Assembly: GCA_000697665.1 (NCBI GenBank)
Contig: KL197736.1
Location: 40,147 to 98,142 of the forward strand
Length of the DNA stretch: 57,996 bases
Reading direction: 5' to 3'
DNA from: Jaapia argillacea MUCL 33604
Taxonomy: Eukaryota > Basidiomycota > Agaricomycetes > Jaapiales > Jaapiaceae
Under the pieces are notes generated by a model. It ran no database searches. It was not told the DNA's origin and saw nothing but the letters and a program-made list of their open reading frames with translations. Below are positions 1 to 10,512 of the stretch, piece after piece. Each line of letters opens with the position of its first letter. Position 1 is the stretch's first letter. The position numbers and the translations under genes were made by a program.

Positions 1-545
1 GTTGGAAGAGTAGAGGGTAGCATACACAGCAGGTGACCGAGAGGGGGATGGCGGTGGTGGTGGTTGTGCGTTAAGGAGCGTGCGCGTGTTGCTCCGGGTG
101 GTTCGGGGTTGAGGGTGTTCTTCGTAAATTCGAAGTCCAGAGACACTGCAAACGGAGTGGACGGCTGGCGGAGTACTGACTAGGTGACCTGATCAGACCT
201 GATCAGACCTGCTTACAGACTCGGAGTGGAGTGGGAGGGTAAACAAAGAAGTAGATGTGATTGTGTGATTGGTTACAACAACTAAGACACATGTCTAGGT
301 TAGCTGATCTGCGACCTTGATCAGCTTCGATCAGGTGTGTGCAGGTCTCCTGGTCGGATTTCAAGCAGAAAGACCTTTCACGCAGTGAGTCATATGATAT
401 TGAGGAGCAATTCGATGGATAGATATAAATGATCTCCAAATTCGTCATCCAGCAGACCGTTACTCGGGCCAAAGCACCCCAACCGGACTTGGAAGTAAGT
501 AGTTCGACGCAGCTCAATAGGAGGCACATTGACGACAATTTACCC
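1..545. other. No gene assigned at left edge
   Basis: I see no open frame with family motifs or a coherent set of spliced exons here. The stretch lies downstream of the minus-strand RhoGDI gene, so its right part is probably 3' untranslated sequence. The first 180 bases are G-rich and may belong to a neighbouring gene outside the window. Confidence 0.4.
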
Positions 546-1270
546 CTACCACTCGCTGACGAGCTGGAATGACCACTGCCAAGCTAGGTACCAGGAAAGG
601 GGAGGATTAGTGGAGGAGAGAGAAGGCACGAGGAGCTCGGCTTACTGGCATGTGCGACCCTATCGTCGTCAACGAGGTGACAAACGGAAGTGTAAACGCC
701 GGATCGTGCCCGTATGCCAGAGGGCATCTTTTCAGTCTGACAGGTGTGGGTAGTGGATGCCATGGGTGAATATGAACCTATGAAATGGGATTCCTTCGCG
801 ACTTATTTTCCAGAGTCAACTACAGTGTGATCGCGAATTGGCTGAGTGAAATACCTGGGACTCCATTCAAGTACACTTCCTCTCGGAAGCGGAGGCCCTA
901 AGATACTTAGTGAGAAGCATAGCGGATATCTGAGATAAATCGTACAAGGACCATATCTTTGACTGTGAAAGTCAATCGCACGCTTGGAAGGGAAGGGGAA
1001 TGTTTCCTCTCGTCATGGGTTGCGACGGAGATAAACCTACTTGTACTTGATCCCCTCCTTAAGAACGACGGGGTTCAACTGGTTATCCTCCAGCTGCTTC
1101 GGATCATTAAGGTCGATGGACAACCCCTTTCCTGCTTCCTTGGTGACGATCTCGAAGGTGAGCACTTCTAGCTATTGCAGCGAAGTGAGGAAAGAAGTGA
1201 TCAAAAATGTAGGACTCTTCTCACAGGTGGATGTCGCATACTTCGAGTGATTGAACAGTGCACTCTTGCA
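546..1270 (-). CDS. Rho GDP-dissociation inhibitor-like protein, divergent, 5' end unresolved
   Basis: RhoGDI extracts prenylated Rho/Cdc42 GTPases from membranes and holds them in the GDP form in the cytosol. Reading the minus strand and removing short gt..ag introns gives, in order: CTVQSLE (about 1265-1245), LEVLTFEIV through VVLKEGIKY (about 1171-1032), NVRLTFTVKDMVL, GLRFREEVYLNGVP, an exon with FIGSYSP and MPSGIRARSGVY followed by DDD, and a last exon WQWSFQLVSEW-stop (stop at 546-548). These match the family's KEGVEY, GLRY, GSY.P, PSG..ARG.Y and C-terminal W.W.F....W in the right order, and every junction is in phase. The N-terminal part is poor: a frame with KPVKTV and a possible equivalent of the conserved RWK.SLG region contains an in-frame TGA near 1310. 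The protein is more divergent than RhoGDI usually is. It may be a fast-evolving paralogue or a gene losing its 5' end. Confidence 0.68.
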
Positions 1271-1762
1271 CGACCGAGGGAGATATAATAAGAGCGATCC
1301 AATCAAAGCCCAGTCAAGTCCGAAAATACACTGTCTTCACGGGCTTCACACCGAACTCCGACCGACTAGTACTGTTGTGTGTAGGACTAAAGCTGAATCA
1401 GGCGGGGATGTGTAACAGCGGAATTTCGTTCGGGGAGAACTGAATACCACTCCCACTGAAGATCCTGACCCTCTTCAAAGCATCTATTGGTGAGGGTCAT
1501 GGGAGAGGTGTACGGATGGTGGAAGTGAGGTTATTTGAAGAGATGATAAAAATATCGGCACTCCATACTTAGCTCTCGATTGCCGGTTGAAGTGAGCCGG
1601 TGTTCAAAAGGGGAAGTGGATCAGGGGCTCAACGCGGTAGGCAGCCACGTCGCTCGCTCCTGAACTCAAAGGTCTGTTCCCAACGGTCTCGCCAGGTATT
1701 TCTTCAACAACACCCTCCTCCTTCAATCTGAAATGGACTTAACTTAGAGCCACTACGAGACG
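1271..1762. other. Divergent intergenic region between RhoGDI and GDT1-like genes
   Basis: It probably holds the unresolved 5' exon(s) of the minus-strand RhoGDI gene and the promoter of the plus-strand transporter. I see no clear TATA box. The pyrimidine-rich stretch at about 1690-1735, just before the transporter start, is typical of a fungal 5' leader. Confidence 0.4.
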
Positions 1763-2737
1763 ATGGCCGATGGTGAAGAGCAGGAAGGCAGCAGCCAAGC
1801 GTTGCTACAGTCCTTCATGATGATCATTTTCTCGGAAATCGGAGACAAAACGTTCCTCATTGCCGCCATCCTGGCAATGCGACATCCACGACTGGTCGTT
1901 TTTGCAGGTGCCTTTGGATCTCTAGTCGTCATGTCCATCCTCTCCGCAGCGCTAGGACACCTGCTTCCCACACTTATACCGAAATCTTGGACGCAGTTGG
2001 CCGCTGCGGCGTTGTTTTTCACTTTTGGTGTGAAGATGGTGATTGAAGGAAGGGGTATGGCAGCTGGAAATGAGAAGATACAGGAGGAAATGAGAGAGGC
2101 TGAGGAGGAGATCGAGGCACATGAAGCGGAGCATGACAAGACCGGGAAGCGTCTGGGGAACGGGGATGTGATACCTTTAGAGGAGATTGAGGAGGGCGGG
2201 AGACCCGAGAGGCACTTGAATGGTGGCAAACATCGTACCCCAAGCCCCGCAAAGACCTTGTCTCATTCACCCCTGCATGGGATCGCCGAGGGTACAAGGA
2301 ATTTATGTTCCTTCCTCCTTGGACCTGTCTTCGTACAGGCCTTTATCTTGACGTTCTTGGGTGAATGGGGCGACCGGAGTCAAATAGCGACAATCGCTCT
2401 TGGTGCAGCACACGTGAGTACTCACTCTGTGGAAGAGGCTCATCTGATTCCCTCGACAGAATGTCTACCTTGTAACACTCGGGACCGTTGTTGGGCATTC
2501 ATGTTGTACGGCACTCGCGGTTATTGGTGGTCGTTATGTCTCAACCAAAATATCCGTCAAGCATGGTAAGCAACTTTTGTCCTCCGTCGCCTTCGATTTT
2601 CTCAAGCTGTCGCTTCAGTGACCCTGGGTGGGGCCATGCTATTCCTCATCTTCGGCTTCGTCTATATTTATGAGGCCTTCGCCTCTGTGGATCGAATTGA
2701 GGACCTGTCAAGTCCACCTATAACAATGGTAGGATGA
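1763..2737 (+). CDS. GDT1: GDT1/TMEM165 family (UPF0016) Ca2+/Mn2+:H+ transporter
   Basis: The family moves Ca2+ and Mn2+ into the Golgi in exchange for protons and supports Mn2+-dependent glycosylation. Three exons (1763-2413, 2460-2565, 2619-2737) join in phase to give 291 residues. Both signature motifs are present: EIGDKT near residue 27 and EWGDRS near residue 200, each at the start of a hydrophobic block, as expected for the two inverted halves. A charged loop rich in Glu and Lys lies between the halves. The last exon adds the final membrane span (GGAMLFLIFGFVYIY). The start at 1763 places the first motif at the usual distance from the N-terminus. No long cleaved signal precedes it, which is shorter than some homologues. 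The gene converges with the efflux-carrier gene, with 152 bases between the stops. Confidence 0.9.
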
Positions 2738-2889
2738 TTGTTCATTGCAGATAACGTTGTGCGCATACAGTAGAATTAGACCTAATGATCGAGGCTGGAC
2801 ACTTTGCTGCGGCCTTTGAGTCCTAACCTTCAGGTGTCAAAGGTTGAAGTTGCGATTTTCCATTTATTTATGTCTACGTGTGGTACTCT

Positions 2890-4907
2890 CTAAAAGATCA
2901 ACTGCAGAGAGTAAGCTGTCAGAGCGGTCATAGAGATGAACATAATGATGTATTGTGGAATCAGGAAAGCGGAGAGATGTTCCGCCGTGCCCGTCCCAGA
3001 GTATACCTGTGTCAAGAACACCTGAATGTGACTTGAGTGAGACGTCGTCGAGAAAGTGAAGCAATTTACGCACTTGTGTGGTCGCGGTTGGTAGACATGA
3101 GAAGAAACTGGGCATTGGGTCTAAGGATCAGGATACGACATTAGAGCAACTGAACCCTGGTACGCACATGCAGACAAATCTCAGAACTTTGTCTTCTGCG
3201 TTGATGAGACCAGCCTTGACTAACCCCTCACATATCCCAACCCCAAGTACGCCCATGACCACCACTTTTCCTATAGCAAAGCTAGTAATCGCACCTACAG
3301 GCATGCCTTTCCAGCCTTCGATTCCCCTTGGCAATTTTAATCTCGCAAGCGCACTTCCCAAACAGATGAGACCTAGGGGAACGGAGGCTCCTCCGATGAA
3401 GGTCGCTGTGTCCATGATGAAGGCGAGGGGTGGTTGGCCATCAGGTGCTGAAGGGATTGGAGAGTGTGGGACAGCGATGAAAAGGGCCTTCAAGGGTGTG
3501 ATGAGGGCTATGGGGAATGCGACGAGAATGGATATTGATGGCGGGCTAAATGTCGAACGGAGGAAGGGGATGATATGTTTCTTCAAAACATCTTGAAATT
3601 TAGTGGTTCGGGTTGAATGGGGAGTCTCGTCTAAGGTATCGTCCTTTACCGCAGGAACTTCTACGTGCGTGACGGTTGGGGCTGGCGAGGTTACTCGGGA
3701 GGGCATGAATTCGGTCGATGTAGGGGAGGTTACACCACCTACCACGGTTGTGGCGTCATCCTGGCCAAACGAGACATGTTTTGTTCCCGAATAACTGGTA
3801 TGTGAACGGTGTAAAGAGGGTTTCCGTCGCTCAACCGTGATTAAGCTTCGTGAAGTCTCGTTTGGAGCGGCGATCACGTCTTGAGCACTGTCTTCCACGC
3901 ATTTCTCTTTAAGATCCTCAAACTTGGCACCTTCTTCATCTGTCTTGCCTGATTTTCTTCGGGAAGTTCTGATGGGAAGAGAAACAATGAAGGCGACCGA
4001 GTTTGAGAGGAAGTGCTTCCGTTTGAGTCTCATATGCTCGCGGACTTCATCGTCTTCAACTTCAGGACCGACATAATCCTTTGCTATCCATCGATGGCCT
4101 CCTAATGGGAAGAGAGTCACCTAAGGCGGAATAGTTAGAGTTTGCCCCACCAATGGGATCTAGGTGGTCGTCCGCCCACATTAACGTACCATAAAGACAA
4201 GAATAAAAGCTGAGCAGTAAGCAACCGAAAGATTTTGGTCTTGTGATCCATTGAAAGGAGCAGCTCCGGTGATGCTCATTATTACGGAAGTTGCTGAGGG
4301 AGCGTGGTAAGTATGACACATATATCATTTCTGAGAAAGGCATACGAATATCCCCATAATTTCCCCATCCACCGGCGACGAGGATACCATATCGAAAGCG
4401 ATGCGGAACCCAGAAGAATTGCTTGATGATCCATGCGATGGCAATACCAATGATTTCATAGAGAACAGCAACCAGCACGAGCGGACCTGCATGCGAGGGA
4501 GAGAATTCCCGCGGGGAGGGTGCATCCCACATCAAGGACCGGATGAGGCATTTGATTTACTGATGCACACCTAGGGCATTGATGTTATCTGAGTTGAAGG
4601 CGGGAACAATCTTCGAGAACATGAGGCAAGGAAGAGCAATATTCTTCCGGATTGATGTAAGATGGTTGGACAGGAAAATGGCGACGAAATCTTGGTACCC
4701 ACAAGCATGATTTGTCCAGCGCCTCGTGCAGCGACTGCTGGGAAGATATCGGCTTTTGTGATAGCGAACCCACATCCCGCTGTGAGAACTCTATACGCAT
4801 ACAACGGAGTCAGATGTGTCTGGAGAAAATCCGAAGCTCAGGACATTATCGCACAAACGTATCAGAGGTCGGAGGGATATCCATATCAGCTGTCCAGCAT
4901 TCAGCAT
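2890..4907 (-). CDS. Auxin-efflux-carrier (PIN/PILS)-like membrane transporter
   Basis: Fungal members of this family are endomembrane or plasma-membrane proteins of unclear substrate. The minus-strand exons join to: a start (ATG at 4905-4907) leading to LIWISLRPLIRL, then VLTAGCGFAITKADIFPAVAARG, NIALPCLMFSKIVPAFNSDN, PLVLVAVLYEIIGIAIAWII and ILVAGGWGNYGD. A long hydrophilic loop (about 4090-3610) follows, then the C-terminal half, which ends FLIPQYIIMF...SLQLIF-stop (TAG at 2890-2892). The N-terminal five-span block, the polar central loop and the C-terminal five-span block are the family plan. The large frame at 3128-4120 appears to stop at 3128, but that stop lies in an intron: two more exons (FFSCLPTATTQ, then VFLTQVYSGTGTAEHLS) restore the conserved C-terminus in phase. 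It is divergent from the F-box gene at 5369. Confidence 0.88.
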
Positions 4908-5368
4908 AATGGGGCGTAAATTCGTCCAGAAGGCGTCAGGTTCGTTCGTATCTGCAGGAAACCCGCTATCAGGTCGAAGGAGGAGCTAGATAGCAGAATA
5001 TCGGGGAAGATAGAGATTTTGAGTTGGGTCATTGAAAACGAGGTGGTGGGAGTCATGCCATAGGCTCACGGGCCGCTTCTTCCGGCAATCATTCGGTCTT
5101 GTATTGGGGCCAATTTGGGCCGTTCCCGCACGTCGTACCCGCCCCAACTTGATTCATGTCTGACGACTTGTATACGTATAAAAAGGTGTTATCACACGCA
5201 AGGATGCAAATATCCTACCTCTTCACGACTCCTAACCGCCGGCCCCCAGTGCGAGTCCTGTGTTGTCAGAGGACGCGTAGTGGGCGAAACTGCGAATTCA
5301 GAACATAGAACTCGGTCAGAAAGCTCTCTCTCCCTCCGTTAGAAACCGCTCAACCAACCCTTGCGTAT
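4908..5368. other. Bidirectional promoter region
   Basis: This lies between the minus-strand efflux carrier and the plus-strand F-box gene. Apart from the TATA-like site at 5176-5186 I recognise nothing. Short open frames here lack family motifs. Confidence 0.5.
5176..5186 (+). promoter_or_regulatory. TATA-like element upstream of F-box gene
   Basis: GTATAAAAAGG lies about 183 bases before the ATG at 5369. It would place transcription start within a leader of roughly 150 bases. Confidence 0.45.
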
Positions 5369-6896
5369 ATGTCTCTCGCTGTGCAGATGTCGTCAACTAT
5401 CATAGAGACGACTCGGACCCCAGTGTCATCCCTGAATCCTCTTGACCGAGCCTGTCCAGAAGTGTGGTTCAATATCCTATCCTACATCCCAAAGGATAGA
5501 CTGAAATCACTGTCACTGGCCTGTCGGGCGTTTCACCAGTTATCTCACCCCCTTCTCTTCCATTCAATAGACCTCTGTCTCGGTCAGAGACCCGACTCGA
5601 GCATCTCCCACAACGATGACCCTCTCGAAGGCACACGTTCTGCACTCCTCGCAGCCGTACGCCGGATGGAATCATGCGCGGCGAACGACTTCATCCGGTC
5701 GTCTGTTCGCAAAGTGACCATCGGCAATAAGGTCTTCTGTTCTATGCGTCCAATGCAGTACCAGAGGATACGACCAGAACTTCAAGCCTCCATCGATACC
5801 ATTTTCGCCCTACTCCCTCGCTTTCCCTTTCTATTTTCGCTGAATTGCTCAGTATTGGGATTATCACCATCGTCGCTCACCAGTCTATCTAAAGTCCCCC
5901 TCGATTCACTCACGCTTACGTCCTGCACTCTCATGGATGAGTCCTTCAGCATCCCCATTCACGCTAGACAACTCACGCTTCAAGTCTCCAACCCACACGA
6001 ACGGGATCCTTCTTCATTCTTCACACAATTGTCATCTCTCTGGTGTTCGTGTCACACCCAGAAAGTTTCGTTGTCCCTCATCTCGGGATCAGTAAATCAC
6101 AGCGTCATTCCCTTCCTGGGCACCTCGCAAACCCTCACACGATGCCTACGAAGTCTGAAGATGTCATACTCGCTCGCATCATCCCTCTCGTTCATCCCCA
6201 CCCTCTCGCAATTCCCATGGCTCGAAGAGTTGTCGCTCACTCCAGGTAGACCTCACGTCATCGAGGTTTTACCAGATGATATCTTGCCTCAATTGTCATC
6301 TTTCCATGGACCCGAGGCATCTCTCCATGCCTTCGCTCGAGGAAGCCGCACATTGCGAAATGTCAGGTTGTGGGGTTTCGAGGAGGATAATGCTTGCAGT
6401 ATCGAATTCTTCACACAAGACCTACCCCTATTACGGGACTGCCTCCGCCAACTGGAGTCATTTGAATTCAGAGCGAAGAATGTCACAGCAGGCATGGTGG
6501 ATGCTATCAGATGGAATATGAGCAGCCTCGCGGAGTTCGGAATTCTGCTAGTTGGTAACGAGGAGGATCGGAATGAAGATGCATCTCCATTCGATATTGA
6601 GGTATTGTTTTTTCTGTTCTTGGATATGACGCACATCTAATTGGTCCGGCGTGCTGCAGGCATTAATATCTATCCTATCTTTGAAGCCGCTACCCGCAAA
6701 ATTAAATAAACTCGTCCTCACCGTTCCATCAACTCCCCTTTCAAGTCCGCCCGCCGACGACACCTTACCAAACACGACGAAGAAGTTGCTATCCGGGTTA
6801 GTGTCGACATGTTCTGGACTTCGACATATCAAGTTAAGCGGAAGTGACGGGGAGTTGTGGAGTTGGTGGGAGGGAGGCCGAGGACATGATACTTGA
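5369..6896 (+). CDS. F-box protein
   Basis: F-box proteins recruit substrates to SCF ubiquitin ligases through Skp1. Two exons (5369-6601 and 6660-6896) join in phase to 489 residues. Near the N-terminus the protein reads CPEVWFNILSYIPKDRL, followed by SLACRAFHQLSHPLLFHSI, the usual basidiomycete F-box pattern (P-E-(I/V)-...-I-...-L....L..L...C+.....). The rest is rich in Leu and Ser, with weak repeats of LxxLxLxxC type that suggest a degenerate leucine-rich substrate domain. Met7 (5387) is an alternative start. The gene is unrelated to the F-box cluster at 25.8-30.5 kb. It converges with the zinc-finger gene (259 bases between the stops). The target is unknown. Confidence 0.85.
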
Positions 6897-7155
6897 TCCT
6901 GACGTTGTTACTTCACTGCCGGGAGGCGAGCGTCGAAGGGATCCCTTGATCATAGATATAGAGTATTCTTCTCCCCAAGTTGTTCGTCATAACCTTTTAA
7001 CTTGCGAGCGGATCAGTCCACCGCACACCTAGAAACCTCCGCATCGGAATGGGTATCATACCAAGAGTCTCACAACTAAACCTACAAAGCCCCAACAAAC
7101 TGACAAGATTACAAATGATCACCGCTATTTCACCACCGAAACGATCTAAGGACCA

Positions 7156-8545
7156 TTAGAAAACAAGAATTTTACCCGTAGTATTCAGCATGTCCTTTCC
7201 CATCAAACCTGGCCCAGGCAACGTTCCCTTCCAACCACGCGGATGGTATAAACCAACATGATGATTCTCCACCTCTTCGTCATCTTCATCATTATCGTAA
7301 GAGTTCCTCTCTTCCCACATCGGACCGGTGAATGGTGTCCCGTATGGGACGACGGGGGACAGAGGGACGGGGATGGATCGGGGGAAGAAGGTCAGGTTGA
7401 AAAAGCGAAGGGAACTGGGTATCCAACGGGATGGAGACGGAGCTCGACGACGACGTTTAGGTTTACAGTCGGCAGGAGGAGTCGGAGAAGGGGACCCCTC
7501 CGACGGAGCTGCAGACAGCGGATGAGGCGAAGGAGTGGGGGAAGCTCTTCGCTTCTGTCCTCTCTGTAGAAGAGGTCGCGGAGGAGGCGTCGATTTCGAC
7601 GAGCTCGGCACAGGAGTCCCATCAATGGGAGAATTACCGTCCGAGCTGGATTCCGACTTGATCGCATTGGCGGGGTTTTGGGAACATCGTTTCATGTGTC
7701 GATTCAAGTTTGAGAGGACGCCAAATCGTCTGCCGCAGATGCTGCAGGCGTGAGCTGTGGCAACAAAAAATTGGGTTAGTGACGATCATGATCGAGGACG
7801 GATGTAAATCGGCGATCGCGATCTTACCTTTCTCTCCAGTATGGACCAGTAGATGCTGGGTTTTGATTCAGTGACGGTTCAAATGTGCGAGAAGAGAGGA
7901 CATGCAGACCTTTCTGAGAGTGCTTGGTCTATCGAATGCTTTGTGGCACATCCAACACGCATGTTTCTTCTCTTTCGGCTTCTCCTTCGGACTATAGCCG
8001 ACCAATTCGGAGCCGACGTCTTCGTGAGGAGAGGGTATGGAGGGTACAGCCATCGGGTCGTATTGAGAAAGGGGATGAGCAGCGACTGATCCAGTGGAGG
8101 CTCGAACTGAGTTGGGTTGGATTGTCGAGTAGGAATTTGGTGGGACGGTGAGGGGGGCGGCTGGTGGGATGATGGGGTTTTTATCAAGTTCGGTGGAGAC
8201 AGGCCAGGGCGCCATCACGTCCGGCACCTGGTAGTCCCCAACCGAAGTCTGATGAAACGACCACCCGGACGTCGATGCCATGTCCGAATAAGCAAAGGCA
8301 TTGACTTGAGGACCGCCAGCCGCCACCGCCGCCGCATCGATACCCGTCTGCAATAAATAATAAGGGTGTTCCGTAGGAAAGGCCGACGATCCACTCGAGA
8401 AGATCAGATTCCCAGAGTCCGAGGCCGCGGAGTCGTCATACTCGGGCAAAGGGAGGAATTGCGGGTGGAAGACCTGTGACGAGGAAGGAGTGGTCATCAT
8501 GATGAAGACGGGAGGCGAACCAAGAGCGAAGTCGCGTCTGTTCAT
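7156..8545 (-). CDS. C2H2 zinc-finger protein (putative transcription factor)
   Basis: The minus-strand exons 8545-7910, 7855-7828 and 7754-7156 join in phase. The N-terminal half is Ser/Pro/Tyr-rich. Two adjacent fingers follow, split by both introns: the first is C-x2-C-x12-H-x3-H (CWMCHKAFDRPSTLRKHLLVH), linked by TGEK to a second that ends H-x3-C (HMKRC), a C2HC variant. A basic Ser/Pro stretch with KPKRRRR (likely nuclear localisation signal) and a distinct tail (PRGWKGTLPGPGLMG...) complete it. A TATA box (AAAGTATAAAAGG) lies 1-2 bases before the ATG at 8545, so translation more likely starts at Met16 or Met17 (8500 or 8497). DNA-binding regulation is inferred from the fingers; targets are unknown. 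Confidence 0.87.
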
Positions 8546-8546
8546 A

Positions 8547-8558
8547 CCTTTTATACTT
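8547..8558 (-). promoter_or_regulatory. TATA box that argues for a downstream start codon
   Basis: Reading the minus strand, AAGTATAAAAGGT is followed at once by the ATG at 8545. If it works as a TATA box, transcription begins downstream of that ATG, favouring the MetMet pair at 8500/8497 as the start of the zinc-finger protein. Confidence 0.5.
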
Positions 8559-10512
8559 TACAGAAATTCCACAAACTAGGAACCTATCTCAACGTTACAC
8601 CTCCGACAAGACCTGGAATTGACAACCTTATTTTTGTGTCCATGTGCCTGCGCGTAGGTTTCGAATTCGTGAGTATGCGCGGAGTTTCAAGTTGTGAAAT
8701 CAGTATGCGCGGAGTTCGGATCTGACATGGTGATCGTTGACGCCACTGCGTTCGTTTTGGGGAGTATGCGTCCTTGCATCCAGGGAATTCCAGCAACGCT
8801 ACGGCATCGAGGGTCCCATCGAGCGACGATCCAAGATTAGACGTAAATAATAGTCCTGTGGTCAGTTCGAGGGTGCTTATTATTCTGCGTCAACAAGGAT
8901 CCAAGAGGGACACTGTCTTCGATCAGCGAAACAAGTAAGCGGAAGTATAATTTTACGGAGGGATAGCTTACGATTGGGTTCGTGCATCCAATCAGAAGTA
9001 CTGATGTATCACTTTTGGCATCGTGTTCAGATCGCTGCCCAAACGTGGTCACCAATCATCCGGGTTGTTGTCCCAGGACTCTCGGGGCACTCGTGCCTCG
9101 CGAAAGGCTGGCGTCCATCATGCTACCTTTGTTCAAAGTACACTACATATTCGCCCCACTTTGTACCACGATGACTTCAATGGTGTCATTCCGAAGGCGT
9201 GGTCCATCACGCGCACGAGTCGCATGCCAGGGTCCAAGAGAGTGGATTAAAGGCCGTCGTGATAATTATTTGGGCCGGAGAACGATATCGTATCAGGTTT
9301 CGAGACGATCAAGCTTCGTCGAAAGATTTCAAAGTAATATCCCCATTTTCGTTACGAAGCTCGATGCGGACTCGTGCTGCTGTCGAATAAGGGGGGTGTA
9401 GGTTCACAGTCGATGATGTTTTTTGGGGGTTCTTTGGTTCTAGCAAACGTGAAGGAAGACAGAGGAAGACATGAGACTGGACAGTCAGACAGCGAGAAGT
9501 AAGATTGACGTCGTAGTGGGACTTTGTCTCGTCAAGTGGCATTTAGCTCTGCGATCGACGATCGGTGGTTCCTGATAAGTGACTCCCGGCGGCCTAATCG
9601 ATGTTAGTGTCGAAGAATCTCCTTTTGAAGGAGAGTTTAATCACACACCTTGAAGCTTGAAGCAGCTTGTTCGACACCACTCCATGGCGGAGCGATCCCT
9701 CGGAGCCGCATCGACAAGTGGTTAAACATGATGATATCTGACCTATCATCGGAGAGACTGAAGACAATAGTAACTGAGGATGTTTACGACAGAGACAAGC
9801 AACATAGCGGCGCAAGATGTACTATTCGCTCAACGGGGAAGCGAGTAGGAGGGTGGAGGAGCGAAGATCAGGCACCGGGGAACTTGCATATGGAATAATC
9901 CAAGACTTCGCTGAGTTTCGCTGTCATTCGGGTCGTCCACGGGAAGGGTCAAACACAAATAGGGAGAGCACGATATCATGGGTGCAGTACGATATGATTT
10001 ATCTCCTCGGTGGATTCTATTGGCACGGGGGCTGGTGGGTTACTGGCTATGGTCCGCAGACTGTGGTGTGGTCAGAAGCTCATCCAATGCTTGAAGGTCC
10101 TTCAGAAGGAGCGCGGAGGCCTGCCACGGAGACACTTCTCGACAACCCAACAATGCTCTCCGAGAAAATTTTCTGGGAATCGTTCTGCACATAATACTCC
10201 TAGTTCTGAATTCTTTCGATCAGAATCGAATGGATTGCAGAGCTTGCAGTGGAAAAGTTGCAGAGCAGCAGATTGAGCAAGCGATCAACGAAATCAGAAT
10301 GGCTCGGTGAGAAGTCCAAAAATCGCTAGACCACGTGGCGATGGCAGACGCCACAACCGCGACTCCGAGTGCACCGAACTTCAGATCTTCAGAAACAGTA
10401 CACGGATTCCAGGGATTCCATCTCGTATCTCCTCCAAGCAGCCTGCTTCAGTCCAGTCATCTGTCTTGAACTGTCCTACCAAGGACTCGCGTCCACATCA
10501 AATTTTGCCGCC
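8559..10512. other. Long intergenic stretch without an assigned gene
   Basis: Almost 2 kb separates the divergent zinc-finger and RSC genes. On the minus strand, 9470-9370 reads STVNLHPPYSTAARVRIELR and nearby short frames look protein-like, but I could not connect them into one spliced reading frame with a known domain. Two copies of CTCCGCGCATACT occur on the minus strand at about 8673-8722. It may contain a small, fast-evolving multi-exon gene or a relic. Confidence 0.35.

Noticed and set aside
3128-3170. Apparent C-terminus of the efflux carrier at 3128
   Set aside because: The stop lies in an intron; two further exons down to 2890 restore the conserved family C-terminus in phase.
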